Source: Pseudomonadota bacterium
Lineage (GTDB): Bacteria > Myxococcota_A > Polyangia > Fen-1088
Length of the DNA stretch: 38,777 nucleotides
Direction: 5' to 3'
NCBI GenBank assembly: GCA_023438785.1
Contig: JAEXQJ010000362.1
Location: forward strand, 1-38,777
In this document: positions 1 to 7,951 of the stretch, piece after piece
How positions within the stretch are numbered: the stretch's first letter is position 1
Layout: each line of letters begins with the position of its first letter
The notes under the pieces: generated by a model
The model's database searches: none
The model's input: the letters and a program-made list of their open reading frames with translations, nothing else
Told to the model about the DNA's origin: nothing
Position numbers and translations under genes: made by a program

Positions 1-128
1 GCGGCCAGAGGGCGGCCCTCGCGAATTCGGGGTGCACCGCGGAAGTGCTCGGGCACACGCGCGGGCTCCTTGGGGTAGCGGGTGGTGACGACCCCGGTAC
101 GCAGACTTCGAAGGATGGCGGTCAGCAT
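1..128 (-). CDS. hyfH: HyfH/HycF-like iron-sulfur subunit of group 4 hydrogenase (partial, N-terminus only)
   Basis: Only about the first 42 codons lie in the window; the reading frame is open to the left edge. The start is the ATG at 128-126, three bases after the hyfG stop codon. The visible protein begins MLTAILRSLRTGVVTTRYP and continues to a KEPARVPEHFRGAP segment. This matches the N-terminus of HycF/HyfH, the NuoI-like polyferredoxin that carries electrons to the hydrogenase core, where a TG...YP.EP....FRG pattern precedes the first 4Fe-4S motif. The cysteine motifs themselves would lie outside the window. Gene order directly after the large subunit fits the hyf/hyc layout. The assignment rests on the short N-terminal match plus context. 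No good ribosome binding site is visible, so coupling to hyfG translation is likely. Confidence 0.75.
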   Translation of the reverse strand, partial: MLTAILRSLRTGVVTTRYPKEPARVPEHFRGAPRIREGRPLA

Positions 129-131
129 GGC

Positions 132-1745
132 TCAGCGATCGGTGCACGCGTAACAGAGCTCGAAGCTCTTATTCACGAGGGGAAAATCGGGAATGATGTC
201 GCCCACCGCGGCCAGCGGCACGGCCGGCCAGTTGGCGAAGCTGGCCGAGCGGAGGTGGTAGCGATCCACGCGCCCCGCCCCGTCGCTGCGCAGCCAGTGA
301 ACCGAGGCCCCGCGCGGCGATTCGATGGACGCGTAGCCGATCTTTCCGACGGGCAGGACTCGCGGCAGCGGCACGCTGAGCGGCCCCGCGGGCAGGTCGG
401 CCAGAAATGTGCGAATGAGGCGTATGGACTCCTGCGCTTCGGCCGCGCGCACGTCCAGCCGCGCGTGTACATCGCCATCGCTCTGCGTGGCCACCTTGAC
501 GTCGCGCCCCGCGTAGGCCGCGTGCGGGTGATCGCGGCGGGCGTCCCGATCCACGCCGCTCGCGCGTGCCCCCACGCCGGTCACCCCCAGCTCGATCGTG
601 TCGCGTAGCTTGAGCCGGCCCGTGCGATCCACCCGGTCGATGAACGAGGGGTTGTTCTCGATCCGCTCGACGAGGCTGGCCAGGCCCTCGCCACACGAGG
701 CCAGGACGGCTTCGATGGCCCGCGCGGTCTCGGGAGACAGGTCGAGCAACACGCCCCCAGGCACGAGCAAGCCGCGCAGGAAACGATGCCCAGTCAGACG
801 CTCGTTGACCTGCTGGACGGATTCCTTCATGCGCAGCCCCGCCGACGTGCCGTAGTGATAACTGGCGCCGGCCGCAATGTTGCCGATGTCGCCCAGGTGG
901 TTGTACAGGCGTTCCAGTTCCAGTGTCAGGCTGCGCAGCACACGTGCGCGTGCCGGGACTTCGACGCCCGCGATCAACTCCGCCGCTTCGCAAAAGCCCA
1001 AGCCGTGCGCCACCGAGCACACACCGCACATTCGCTCGGCCACGATGAAGGCATCGGCCAGGCTCATCCCTTCCATTCGTTTTTCCAGCCCGCGGTGCGT
1101 GTAGAAGAGACGTGCCTCCACATGCAGGACGACTTCACCGACGGTGCTGAAACGAAAGTGGCCCGGTTCGATGATGCCGGCGTGGATGGGGCCAACCGGC
1201 ACTTCGAAGACGCCCTCGCCATCCACCACCAGATGCGGAAACTCCTCGGCCGGCTCCACGGGCAGCCGCTGGCGCGCATCGAAATCCTTACGCAGGGGGT
1301 ACATGCCCTTGGGCCAGCCGTCGTGCACGACCAGAGGGCGTGGATCGGGGTGGTCGATGAAGCTGATGCCGAAAAGGTCGTGCGCCTCTCGCTCATGCCA
1401 GTTGGCTGATGCCACCTCGGCGGCGATGGAGGGGACCTGGGGATGGACGGGATCGAGCGATGCCAGCAAGGTCACGAAGACGTCAGGCAAGGGGCCCAGT
1501 CGCGCGGCTGCGGGTTCGAAGATGTAGCGGAGTTTGAGATCGCGGTCGGGACTTGCCCGCTCATCGGTGGCCACGAGCGTGGCCAGACCTAGGCCGGCGG
1601 CACGCAATTCGGCCACGGCGGAAGGAACGTCATCGGCACGCTCCACGCGGGCGCACAGGTCGTCGGGGCGCGGACCCCGCTCCAAACTCGCCCAACTGCC
1701 CAGGCGCTTTTCGAGCTCGGCAAGGAGTGGCTTGGAATCAACCAA
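132..1745 (-). CDS. hyfG: HyfG: group 4 [NiFe]-hydrogenase large subunit (NuoC-NuoD fusion type)
   Basis: A 537-residue catalytic subunit. Residues about 1-165 are NuoC-like, including NWHEREAHDLFGISF followed by a HPDPRPL segment. The remainder is NuoD-like. Both nickel-binding motifs are present: RMCGVCSVAH (C240, C243) and ELCYACTDR (C531, C534), so the Ni-Fe site is intact, unlike in Hyf-type relatives without hydrogenase activity. I chose a TTG start at 1745-1743, because it has a GGAG about seven bases upstream and overlaps the hyfF stop; longer in-frame readings extend into hyfF coding sequence. The protein stops immediately after CTDR, the point at which hydrogenase precursors are usually cleaved, so there is no C-terminal extension. 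The likely role is proton reduction or H2 oxidation at the cytoplasmic face of a membrane complex. Coupling to formate is possible but no formate dehydrogenase gene is visible. Confidence 0.93.
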   Translation of the reverse strand: MVDSKPLLAELEKRLGSWASLERGPRPDDLCARVERADDVPSAVAELRAAGLGLATLVATDERASPDRDLKLRYIFEPAAARLGPLPDVFVTLLASLDPVHPQVPSIAAEVASANWHEREAHDLFGISFIDHPDPRPLVVHDGWPKGMYPLRKDFDARQRLPVEPAEEFPHLVVDGEGVFEVPVGPIHAGIIEPGHFRFSTVGEVVLHVEARLFYTHRGLEKRMEGMSLADAFIVAERMCGVCSVAHGLGFCEAAELIAGVEVPARARVLRSLTLELERLYNHLGDIGNIAAGASYHYGTSAGLRMKESVQQVNERLTGHRFLRGLLVPGGVLLDLSPETARAIEAVLASCGEGLASLVERIENNPSFIDRVDRTGRLKLRDTIELGVTGVGARASGVDRDARRDHPHAAYAGRDVKVATQSDGDVHARLDVRAAEAQESIRLIRTFLADLPAGPLSVPLPRVLPVGKIGYASIESPRGASVHWLRSDGAGRVDRYHLRSASFANWPAVPLAAVGDIIPDFPLVNKSFELCYACTDR

Positions 1746-3204
1746 CGACGATCTCCGTGGCGCGCGTGAGCACGCCGTCGAGGTGAGCGGGCATGTACAC
1801 GCCCAAGAGCACCATGGCTGCCACGAGCACGACGAGGCCCGCCGCACGGAGTGGTGACTCGGGCCGGCGGCCCACGGTGTTGCCGGGCGTGCCGAAAACC
1901 ATTTGGCCGGCGTGGCGAATCAAGCCGGCGAAGATGACGACGGTCAGAACCAAGAAGGCGGCCACGACCACGAAGCGGCCACTCGCCAGCCCGGCCTTGA
2001 TGACCAGCATCTCGCTCATGAACACCGAGAACGGCGGTGTTCCGGCCAACGAAAACGCGCCCGCCATGAGCAAGGTTCCGCCCAGCGGCGTGATGCCGAG
2101 CAGGCCGCCCATCATGCGCATGTCGCGCGTTCCGTAGCGGGAGATGGCGTCACCAGCCACGAGAAAGACCAGCGCTTTGGTCACCCCGTGGCTGAGCACA
2201 TGCAGAAGCGCGGCATAAGTGCCCAGACGTCCGCCGAAGCCCAGGCCCAAGGCAATGATGCCCACGTGCTCGACGCTCGAATAGCCGAGCAGCCGCTTCA
2301 GGTCTTGCTGGGCCAGGATGAACGGCGCGGCCACGGCCACGGAAATCACCCCAAAGATGAGCAGCAGGCCGTTGCTGAACGCGGGTCCGCAGGCATTGAG
2401 CGCGATGGTGTGGAAGCGAATGATGCCGAAGAGCGCGCACTTGATGAGCGCGCCCGAGAGCAGAGCCGACACCGGCGTGGGTGCCTGGCTGTGCGCATCG
2501 GGCAGCCACATGTGCACGGGTGCCAGGCCTGCCTTGGTCCCGTAGCCCACCATGACGAAGATGAAGCCGATGCGAATGATGCCGGGATCCAGGCGCGAGG
2601 CGATGGCCGCCATGCTGGAGTAATTCATGGCGCCAGCAAAACCGCCCTGGGCGTGAACAGCGGCACCGTAAACCAACACCGTGCCGAACAGGCCGAACGA
2701 GATGCCGATGGTGGTGACGATGATGTACTTCCACGCCGCCTCCAGGCCGTGCTTGTCGCCGTGGAATCCCACCAACAGCGCCGAGGTGATCGTCGTGCCC
2801 TCCATGGCGATCCACAGGATGCCCAGGTTGTCGGACAGCACCGTCACCAACATGGTGCCGATGAACCCGTGCACGAGCGCGTAGTAGTAGTGCAGGCGTT
2901 CGGCGCGCATTCCGCCCGAGGCCAGCTCGTGGCGCATCCACGGGATGCTGGCCAGCGAGACCGCCACGGCGAGAAAGCCGATGAGCAGCAAGAAGAGGAT
3001 GGCCAGGTGATCGGCACGGAACACGCCCAGGGCACTGATCGGCCCGCCGCGCACCACGGCCACAGTGATGGCTGTGACCAGCGCCAGCACGGCCAGGGCG
3101 CCCAACACATCCCGCGCGGCCAGCACGCGCTGCCGACGTGTGGTCAGCATGCACGCGCCGACCGTGAACGAAAGCAACGGGGTGAGCCAGAGCAGGTTCG
3201 CCAT
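1738..3204 (-). CDS. hyfF: HyfF: NuoN/Mrp-antiporter-like membrane subunit
   Basis: A 488-residue polytopic membrane protein of the proton-pumping MrpD/NuoN/HyfF family. Charged residues typical of the ion path are visible: E135 in WIAMEGTT, K159 in AAWKYI, and GYGTKAGLAPVHMWLPDAH at about 221-237 with K224, H231 and D236, then K255. The start ATG (3204-3202) overlaps the hyfE stop as TGATG. The stop overlaps the hyfG start. It is expected to couple the hydrogenase reaction to ion translocation. The frame can be read further upstream, but that part lies inside hyfE, so the coupled ATG is preferred. Its family is clear; the choice of HyfF over HyfD rests on gene order between hyfE and hyfG. 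Confidence 0.9.
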   Translation of the reverse strand: MANLLWLTPLLSFTVGACMLTTRRQRVLAARDVLGALAVLALVTAITVAVVRGGPISALGVFRADHLAILFLLLIGFLAVAVSLASIPWMRHELASGGMRAERLHYYYALVHGFIGTMLVTVLSDNLGILWIAMEGTTITSALLVGFHGDKHGLEAAWKYIIVTTIGISFGLFGTVLVYGAAVHAQGGFAGAMNYSSMAAIASRLDPGIIRIGFIFVMVGYGTKAGLAPVHMWLPDAHSQAPTPVSALLSGALIKCALFGIIRFHTIALNACGPAFSNGLLLIFGVISVAVAAPFILAQQDLKRLLGYSSVEHVGIIALGLGFGGRLGTYAALLHVLSHGVTKALVFLVAGDAISRYGTRDMRMMGGLLGITPLGGTLLMAGAFSLAGTPPFSVFMSEMLVIKAGLASGRFVVVAAFLVLTVVIFAGLIRHAGQMVFGTPGNTVGRRPESPLRAAGLVVLVAAMVLLGVYMPAHLDGVLTRATEIVVG

Positions 3205-3863
3205 CAGCCCCTCAGGTTCTCCAGATCGGCGATGTCGGTGCCCTCCACGCTGGAGCGTACGCGCAGGACCAGAATGCCCATGACCAGCGCGCCCAACACC
3301 ACGTCGAGGATGACGCCGATCTCGATGATGAGTGGCATGCCCTCGCTGACCGCCATGGCAGTGAAGAAGATGCCGTTCTCCGAGGCGAAGAGACCCACCA
3401 TCTGCATGAGGGCCTTGCGTCGCGTGGCCATGACCAACACGCCGAGCAGGATCAGCGCGATGCCCACCGGAAGCGCATTGCCCGTGATGGCGCGGCGAAC
3501 CGGGCCCAGCGAAGCGCTGAGGTGAAAGGCCAGCACCACGATGACCGCGGCCATGGCCAGCGTGGCGACCGTCGGGACGACGGGCTCGATCTCGCGCGTG
3601 ATCTGAATCCGCCGCACCACCCACATGAGCAACCACGGCAAGAGAATAGCCTTCACCACGATGGTGACGCCGGCGATGATCCACAGATCCATGATGCCCG
3701 TGGCGGCCGCCAGCACCGCGCCCGCGATGCCCAAGAACACGGACTGCACGGCCACGGCGTAGATGGCCCGGAAGAGCTGCCCCGACGCGAGGATGAGCAG
3801 CATCGAGAAGAGCAGCAGCGCACCTAGGACGTCGATGATCCGGGGGGCCAACTCGCCACTCAT
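3204..3863 (-). CDS. hyfE: HyfE: small membrane subunit of hydrogenase-4 complex
   Basis: A 219-residue protein with about six or seven hydrophobic segments, matching the HyfE family in length and in motifs such as GLFASENGIFF and the C-terminal EIGVILDVVLGALVMGIL, which resembles the NuoK fold with its membrane glutamates. Its ATG overlaps the hyfC stop (ATGA) and its stop overlaps the hyfF start (TGATG), so it is translationally coupled on both sides. It sits between the NuoH-like HyfC and antiporter-like HyfF as in enterobacterial hyf clusters, except that hyfD, which in E. coli lies between hyfC and hyfE, is missing here. The role is structural or part of the proton path in the membrane arm. 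Confidence 0.9.
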   Translation of the reverse strand: MSGELAPRIIDVLGALLLFSMLLILASGQLFRAIYAVAVQSVFLGIAGAVLAAATGIMDLWIIAGVTIVVKAILLPWLLMWVVRRIQITREIEPVVPTVATLAMAAVIVVLAFHLSASLGPVRRAITGNALPVGIALILLGVLVMATRRKALMQMVGLFASENGIFFTAMAVSEGMPLIIEIGVILDVVLGALVMGILVLRVRSSVEGTDIADLENLRG

Positions 3864-4810
3864 AGGATCCTCAAAGCCAGCGCCACGAATGCGCTCACCA
3901 GTCCCAGGCCCAGGAACTGCGGCACGCGAAAGAAGCGCAGCTTGGCGTAGGACGATTCCACGACGGCCAAGAAAGTGGCCAGCACGAGAATCTTGCTAGC
4001 GAAGGCCAGCCCAGCCAGGCCGACATCGGCCACTCGCCAGGACTCAGCTAAGCCCAGCGGAAAGAACAACGCCGCCACCAGCCCCAGGATCACGATCTGC
4101 TTGATATGGGTGGCCAGAGCCAAGCAAGCCAGCCCCGGTCCCGAGTGCTCGAGCAGCATGCCCTCGTGAAGCATGGTCAGTTCCAAGTGCGTGTCCGGGT
4201 TGTCCACCGGAATGCGCCCCGTCTCAGCGAGCGCCAAGACCAACATGGCAAACAAGGCCAGCAGATCGGGCGCCTGCCAGGCCAGCGTGGACAGCGTCTC
4301 CCGCCGCGCCGCCAGGTGGACCAGGTCCGTGGTTCCGCCCACCACGGCAACCGAGAACACGGCCATCATGAGGGCCGGCTCGACCAACAGGCCCACCGTC
4401 ATCTCGCGCGAGGCCCCCATGCCGCCGAAGGCTCCGCCCGCATCCAGCGCGCCCACTGCGCTGACAAAGCGGCCCAGGGCCAGCAAGGCCAGCAGCAAGA
4501 TGGCGTCGCCCAAGGGCACGGATGCCGGACCGGCGGGCGCCCATAGCACGGGCAACATGACGGTGGTCGCCGCCGACGCCGCCAAGACCAGCACGGGCAA
4601 GGCGCGGAAGAACGAGCTTGCCGAATCGCTCTGCACCGTTCCCTTGCGCAGCAGTTTCAGCAGGTCGCGGTACGGCTGCCACAGGCTGGCCCCCTGCCGG
4701 CACTGGAGGCGCGCCTTCAACTTCTGGATGTATCCCGTCACCAGCGGCCCCAGCACGACGAGCAAGCCGGCCTGGGCGGCGATGCGGGCTGTGTGTTCTG
4801 CCTGGCTCAT
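3860..4810 (-). CDS. hyfC: HyfC: NuoH-like membrane anchor subunit
   Basis: A 316-residue NuoH/HycD/HyfC-family membrane protein with about eight hydrophobic helices. The conserved loop is visible as ETGRIPVDNPDTHLEL followed by EGMLLEHSGPGLA. In complex I and its hydrogenase relatives this region contacts the catalytic arm and carries charged residues linking redox chemistry to proton movement. The ATG lies a few bases after the hyfB stop and its own stop overlaps hyfE by four bases. Length is normal for the family. It anchors the HyfG/HyfH/HyfI peripheral arm to the cytoplasmic membrane. Confidence 0.92.
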   Translation of the reverse strand: MSQAEHTARIAAQAGLLVVLGPLVTGYIQKLKARLQCRQGASLWQPYRDLLKLLRKGTVQSDSASSFFRALPVLVLAASAATTVMLPVLWAPAGPASVPLGDAILLLALLALGRFVSAVGALDAGGAFGGMGASREMTVGLLVEPALMMAVFSVAVVGGTTDLVHLAARRETLSTLAWQAPDLLALFAMLVLALAETGRIPVDNPDTHLELTMLHEGMLLEHSGPGLACLALATHIKQIVILGLVAALFFPLGLAESWRVADVGLAGLAFASKILVLATFLAVVESSYAKLRFFRVPQFLGLGLVSAFVALALRIL

Positions 4811-4813
4811 CGC

Positions 4814-6799
4814 TCACGCCTTTGCGAACAAGAGCAGCGCAACCACTAAGGTGATGAGCACGAAGGCGATGTAGTGGTGAATGCGGCCCGTGCTGTGGGC
4901 ACGAATGCCCTCGGCGGTTGCCGTGACCCAACGCTTGATGCGCGTGTAGAGCATGGTCTCCGCCAAATCGATCACCTCGCCCGTGTAGCCCATCTTGCGA
5001 ATCACGTACGGCGAGGTCCCCGTTTCTTTGGTAACGGCGCGCCGGGGCCGGTACACCGCCGCGAAAACCAGGCGGAGCGGCTTGGTGAAGGCGGTGGCGG
5101 TGTAATCGAAGCGGCTGGTGGGCGTCATGCCGCACGTCCAGGTGGGGGCGAGACGGCGCGGCCAGCGACGGGGCAAACCGCGCAGCGCCCAGGCCACCGC
5201 GCCCAGGCCGGCCAGCAACGCCGCCACCGCGGTGATAGAGATCGCCGTGGCTTCTTGCCCCGCGACCTCACCCCCCGAGAGCACGAGCGGTCCCCGCGCC
5301 GTCACCGCCGCGCTGGCCGCCTGACCGAGCAGTCCCTTGGTGGGCTCGTCGAGCAAACGCATGGCGTGCCCTGGCGCCAGTCCCAAAGCCACACACGCCA
5401 ACGCCAGCACCACCATGCCCACGATCATCGAAGCGGGTGATTCATCCGCTTGGGCCGCGTGCGACGAACGCGGACGTCCGAGGAACGTCACGCCGAACGC
5501 CTTGGCAAAACAGGCCGCCGCCAGCCCGCCGGTCAGGGCCAGCATCGACGCCGCCACACCCGCCAGCAGCCCCGAGGCGCCGCCCAACTTGGCCGCGCCG
5601 AGCAGGAGCGACTGGAACGTCATCCACTCGCTCACGAATCCGTTGAGTGGCGGCAAGGCCGAGATCGCCACCGCACCTAGGAAGAACAGCCACGCCGTCC
5701 ACGGCATTCGTGCCGCCAGGCCGCCCATTTCTTCCATGTTGCGCACGCCTGTCTGGTTGATCACGCTACCCGCGCCAAGAAAGAGCAGCCCCTTGAAAGC
5801 CGCGTGATTGAGGGTGTGGTACAGCGATGCCGCCAAGGCCAAGGTGGCCAGCCCGCGGGCCCCCGGCACGTGCGCAAGCAGCATGGCCACACCCGCGCCG
5901 ATGAGAATGATCCCCACGTTTTCTACGCTGTGAAAGGCGAGCAGGCGTTTGAGGTCGTGCTGTTGCAAGGCCAGGAGCACGCCGATTACGGCCGACACCG
6001 TTCCCAGGAACAGCACCACCCAGCCCCAAGACGCGGGCAGCGGCCCCGCTCCGGGCGCCAGGATGTCGAACCCGAAGCGAAACACGCCATAGAGAGCCAC
6101 TTTCAACATCACGCCCGACATCAAGGCCGACGCGTGACTGGGCGCCGCGGGGTGGGCTTGCGGCAACCACACGTGCAGGGGCACCACGCCAGCCTTGGCC
6201 CCGAAGCCGGCCAGCGCGACCATGAACAGAGTGGTGCGCGTGGATTCGTCCAGGCCGCGGCCCGCACTCCGCAACGTCGCGAAATCGAAACCGCCGCCAC
6301 GCTGGGCCAGGTAGAGGAACACGACCAGCAACGCCGCCGTCCCCGCGTGCGCCATCACCAGGTAAAGGAGACCGGCCCGCGTGTTCTCTTCACGCGTCGT
6401 CTGGCTGACCACCAGGATGTAACTGGCCAGGGTCATGCCCTCCCAGGCGAGGAGAAACGTCATGGCGTCGCCTGCACAACACACGACGGCCATGCAGGCG
6501 ACGAAGAAACCCAGAGACAGCGTCTCCACCGTCGGCGCCTTGGAATGTGCGGCCAGGTACGCGGGCCCGTACAGCGCGGCCGCCGCCGCTACCAACGCCA
6601 ACACCAATAGGAAGAATGCAGACAGCCCGTCGACGGCGAGGCACATGTCGGCGAAAGGAAAGAGGCGCGGCAGCGCCAGGAAAAGCCTGCCCTGCCCCAA
6701 CAGCACACGCAGCGAGAGGGTGGCCCCCGCTGCGGCCCCCGACAGGAGCAGCAAGTGTCCGAGCCAAACGAGCGCGCTAACCGACCGTCGACCCTCCAT
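4814..6799 (-). CDS. hyfB: HyfB: NuoL/Mrp-antiporter-like membrane subunit
   Basis: A 661-residue, first-in-operon membrane subunit of the NuoL/HycC/HyfB antiporter-like family. The diagnostic segments are LLAWEGMTLASYILV with the conserved Glu, GFGAKAGVVPLHVWLPQAH with Lys and His, LMSGVMLKVALYG, and HDLKRLLAFHSVENVGII. The C-terminal part extends past the core as in HyfB/HycC and includes TCGMTPTSRFDYTATAF. It is expected to form the distal proton-translocating module of the complex. It starts at the ATG at 6799. A purine-rich GAGGGGAG is present in the leader but lies further upstream than ideal. There is no hyfA ahead of it; the upstream neighbour is the divergent type VI secretion operon. 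Confidence 0.92.
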   Translation of the reverse strand: MEGRRSVSALVWLGHLLLLSGAAAGATLSLRVLLGQGRLFLALPRLFPFADMCLAVDGLSAFFLLVLALVAAAAALYGPAYLAAHSKAPTVETLSLGFFVACMAVVCCAGDAMTFLLAWEGMTLASYILVVSQTTREENTRAGLLYLVMAHAGTAALLVVFLYLAQRGGGFDFATLRSAGRGLDESTRTTLFMVALAGFGAKAGVVPLHVWLPQAHPAAPSHASALMSGVMLKVALYGVFRFGFDILAPGAGPLPASWGWVVLFLGTVSAVIGVLLALQQHDLKRLLAFHSVENVGIILIGAGVAMLLAHVPGARGLATLALAASLYHTLNHAAFKGLLFLGAGSVINQTGVRNMEEMGGLAARMPWTAWLFFLGAVAISALPPLNGFVSEWMTFQSLLLGAAKLGGASGLLAGVAASMLALTGGLAAACFAKAFGVTFLGRPRSSHAAQADESPASMIVGMVVLALACVALGLAPGHAMRLLDEPTKGLLGQAASAAVTARGPLVLSGGEVAGQEATAISITAVAALLAGLGAVAWALRGLPRRWPRRLAPTWTCGMTPTSRFDYTATAFTKPLRLVFAAVYRPRRAVTKETGTSPYVIRKMGYTGEVIDLAETMLYTRIKRWVTATAEGIRAHSTGRIHHYIAFVLITLVVALLLFAKA

Positions 6800-7210
6800 G
6801 ACAGCGAGACGAATGGTACTCCCCTCAGCTCACACGTCCAGGGTCAATGCGCCGTCTTCTGCGATCTGTGGGCGCGGAACTGATGCACATCTGCATGCCA
6901 TTGCCGGGCTGCCCGAACACCTGGCCCATCCGCGTCGCCCGCACCGCAAACCGCTGTCCGCAGATGCGAGGACAACATCCAGGAATCTGCGGCCGCTCGC
7001 CTCGACGGTGAGCGCCCGTCCTCTGCGGAGGTCGCGGCGACGCGCCCGACAGCGAAGCTGCCGGTGCTTATGCCGGCCAATTCCGCCACCCGCTCGCCTT
7101 TTTTGACGCCGGACTTAATTGTCTGAGGCACTCTGCCGAGGAGGGAGCTGGTCGTTCGGTCTGCGGCGGCGCACCGGAACTTGCTGTTCCACCCCGGAGC
7201 TCCGCCGAAT
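6800..7210. other. Divergent intergenic region between hyf and T6SS operons
   Basis: About 410 bases separate the hyfB start (minus) from the first T6SS translation signals (plus), so promoters of both operons should lie here. Open frames exist on both strands, but their translations look unlike proteins and none has a good ribosome binding site. An AT-richer patch with TTTTTTGACG near 7100-7108 and TTAATT at 7115-7120 stands out from the GC-rich surroundings and is the best candidate for a T6SS promoter element. No convincing -24/-12 (sigma-54) or spaced -35/-10 pair was found by eye. Confidence 0.5.
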
Positions 7211-7240
7211 GGAGGTGCGCACATGGTGTTTCGTAGCTAA
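7211..7240 (+). promoter_or_regulatory. Strong ribosome binding site plus five-codon leader ORF coupled to the spike gene
   Basis: A near-perfect GGAGGT (7211-7216) is followed after six bases by ATG at 7223. That frame reads M-V-F-R-S and stops with TAA at 7238-7240. The TAA overlaps the ATG of the next gene as TAATG. The downstream gene has no ribosome binding site of its own, so ribosomes loaded at 7211 probably terminate and reinitiate. The alternative is that a base was lost or gained and the five codons are the true N-terminus of the downstream protein. Confidence 0.5.
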
Positions 7241-7947
7241 TGGCCCCGAGCGGGGGCTCATCCGCGGCAGGCGGCGCGGCCGGCGGTGCCGAGCAGAAGC
7301 CGTTCGTGTGCTCCATCGAGGTGAGCAAGAGCGCGGGCTTCACGTTCAAGCTGACCAATAGCTCAGGGAAGATTACCCAGACCATCACGCTCGACGGGAC
7401 ATCCATCAAGATCAGCCTGGCGGGCGAGAAGCAGACCGTGACCATCACCCAGACAGACGGTCAGATCGAGAGCAAGGTCGTGGGCGAGCAGGAGACCAGC
7501 ATCATCACCCAGAAGGCGGACTTGGTGCAGGTCAAGTGCAAGCAGTTCACCGTCGATGCGGAGAGCGTGAGCGTGAAGTCCAGCAAAGGAACCACGCACA
7601 CCTCCGGTGAGGACATGAAGGTGACGAGCAGCAAGGGCTACAGCTTGAGCGTGACGGAGAAGACATCTGTGGACAGCACGGGGGATCTGTCACTCACGAG
7701 CAAGGCCAAGCTCACCGGGAGCGCGGCGACTGACCTCTCTCTGGATGCCAGCAACGCCAAGATCACCGCGAAGGCGAAGCTTGACCTGAACAGCAGCGGA
7801 CAGGCGAGTCTCAAGGCGATGGAAGCCAAGATCGGAGGGGACGCCAAGCTCGACTTGGTCGCGCCGTTGGCCACATTGGGAGACACCATGACCACCGTCA
7901 AAGGGCAGATGGTGAAGGTCGAAGGCACGCTCGTCAAGCTGGGATGA
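7240..7947 (+). CDS. Stand-alone beta-helix spike protein (detached VgrG/gp5 C-terminal needle)
   Basis: A 235-residue protein. After a Gly/Ala/Ser-rich N-terminus (about 1-20) comes a segment GFTFKLTNSSGKITQTITL like the strands that open the gp5/VgrG needle (DUF2345-type), then many short alternating strands rich in Thr, Ser, Lys and Gly with registers such as KITAKAKLDLNSSGQASLKA. This is what a triple-stranded beta-helix looks like. There is no enzymatic motif, signal peptide or membrane segment. It is first in the T6SS operon and five bases ahead of tssF. The VgrG-like hub protein downstream lacks a comparable beta-helix, so I infer that this protein supplies the needle. An in-frame stop just upstream fixes the start at or after 7240. 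A repeat-containing surface protein is the main alternative. Confidence 0.6.
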   Translation: MAPSGGSSAAGGAAGGAEQKPFVCSIEVSKSAGFTFKLTNSSGKITQTITLDGTSIKISLAGEKQTVTITQTDGQIESKVVGEQETSIITQKADLVQVKCKQFTVDAESVSVKSSKGTTHTSGEDMKVTSSKGYSLSVTEKTSVDSTGDLSLTSKAKLTGSAATDLSLDASNAKITAKAKLDLNSSGQASLKAMEAKIGGDAKLDLVAPLATLGDTMTTVKGQMVKVEGTLVKLG

Positions 7948-7951
7948 GGCC

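Noticed and set aside
1903..3525. 540-codon plus-strand open frame
   Set aside because: Antisense to hyfF and hyfE; low-complexity translation dominated by His, Gln, Arg and Asp. A shadow frame.
6844..7224. Minus-strand frame in the hyf/T6SS divergent region
   Set aside because: The translation does not resemble a protein, it has no usable ribosome site, and it would cover the expected promoter region.
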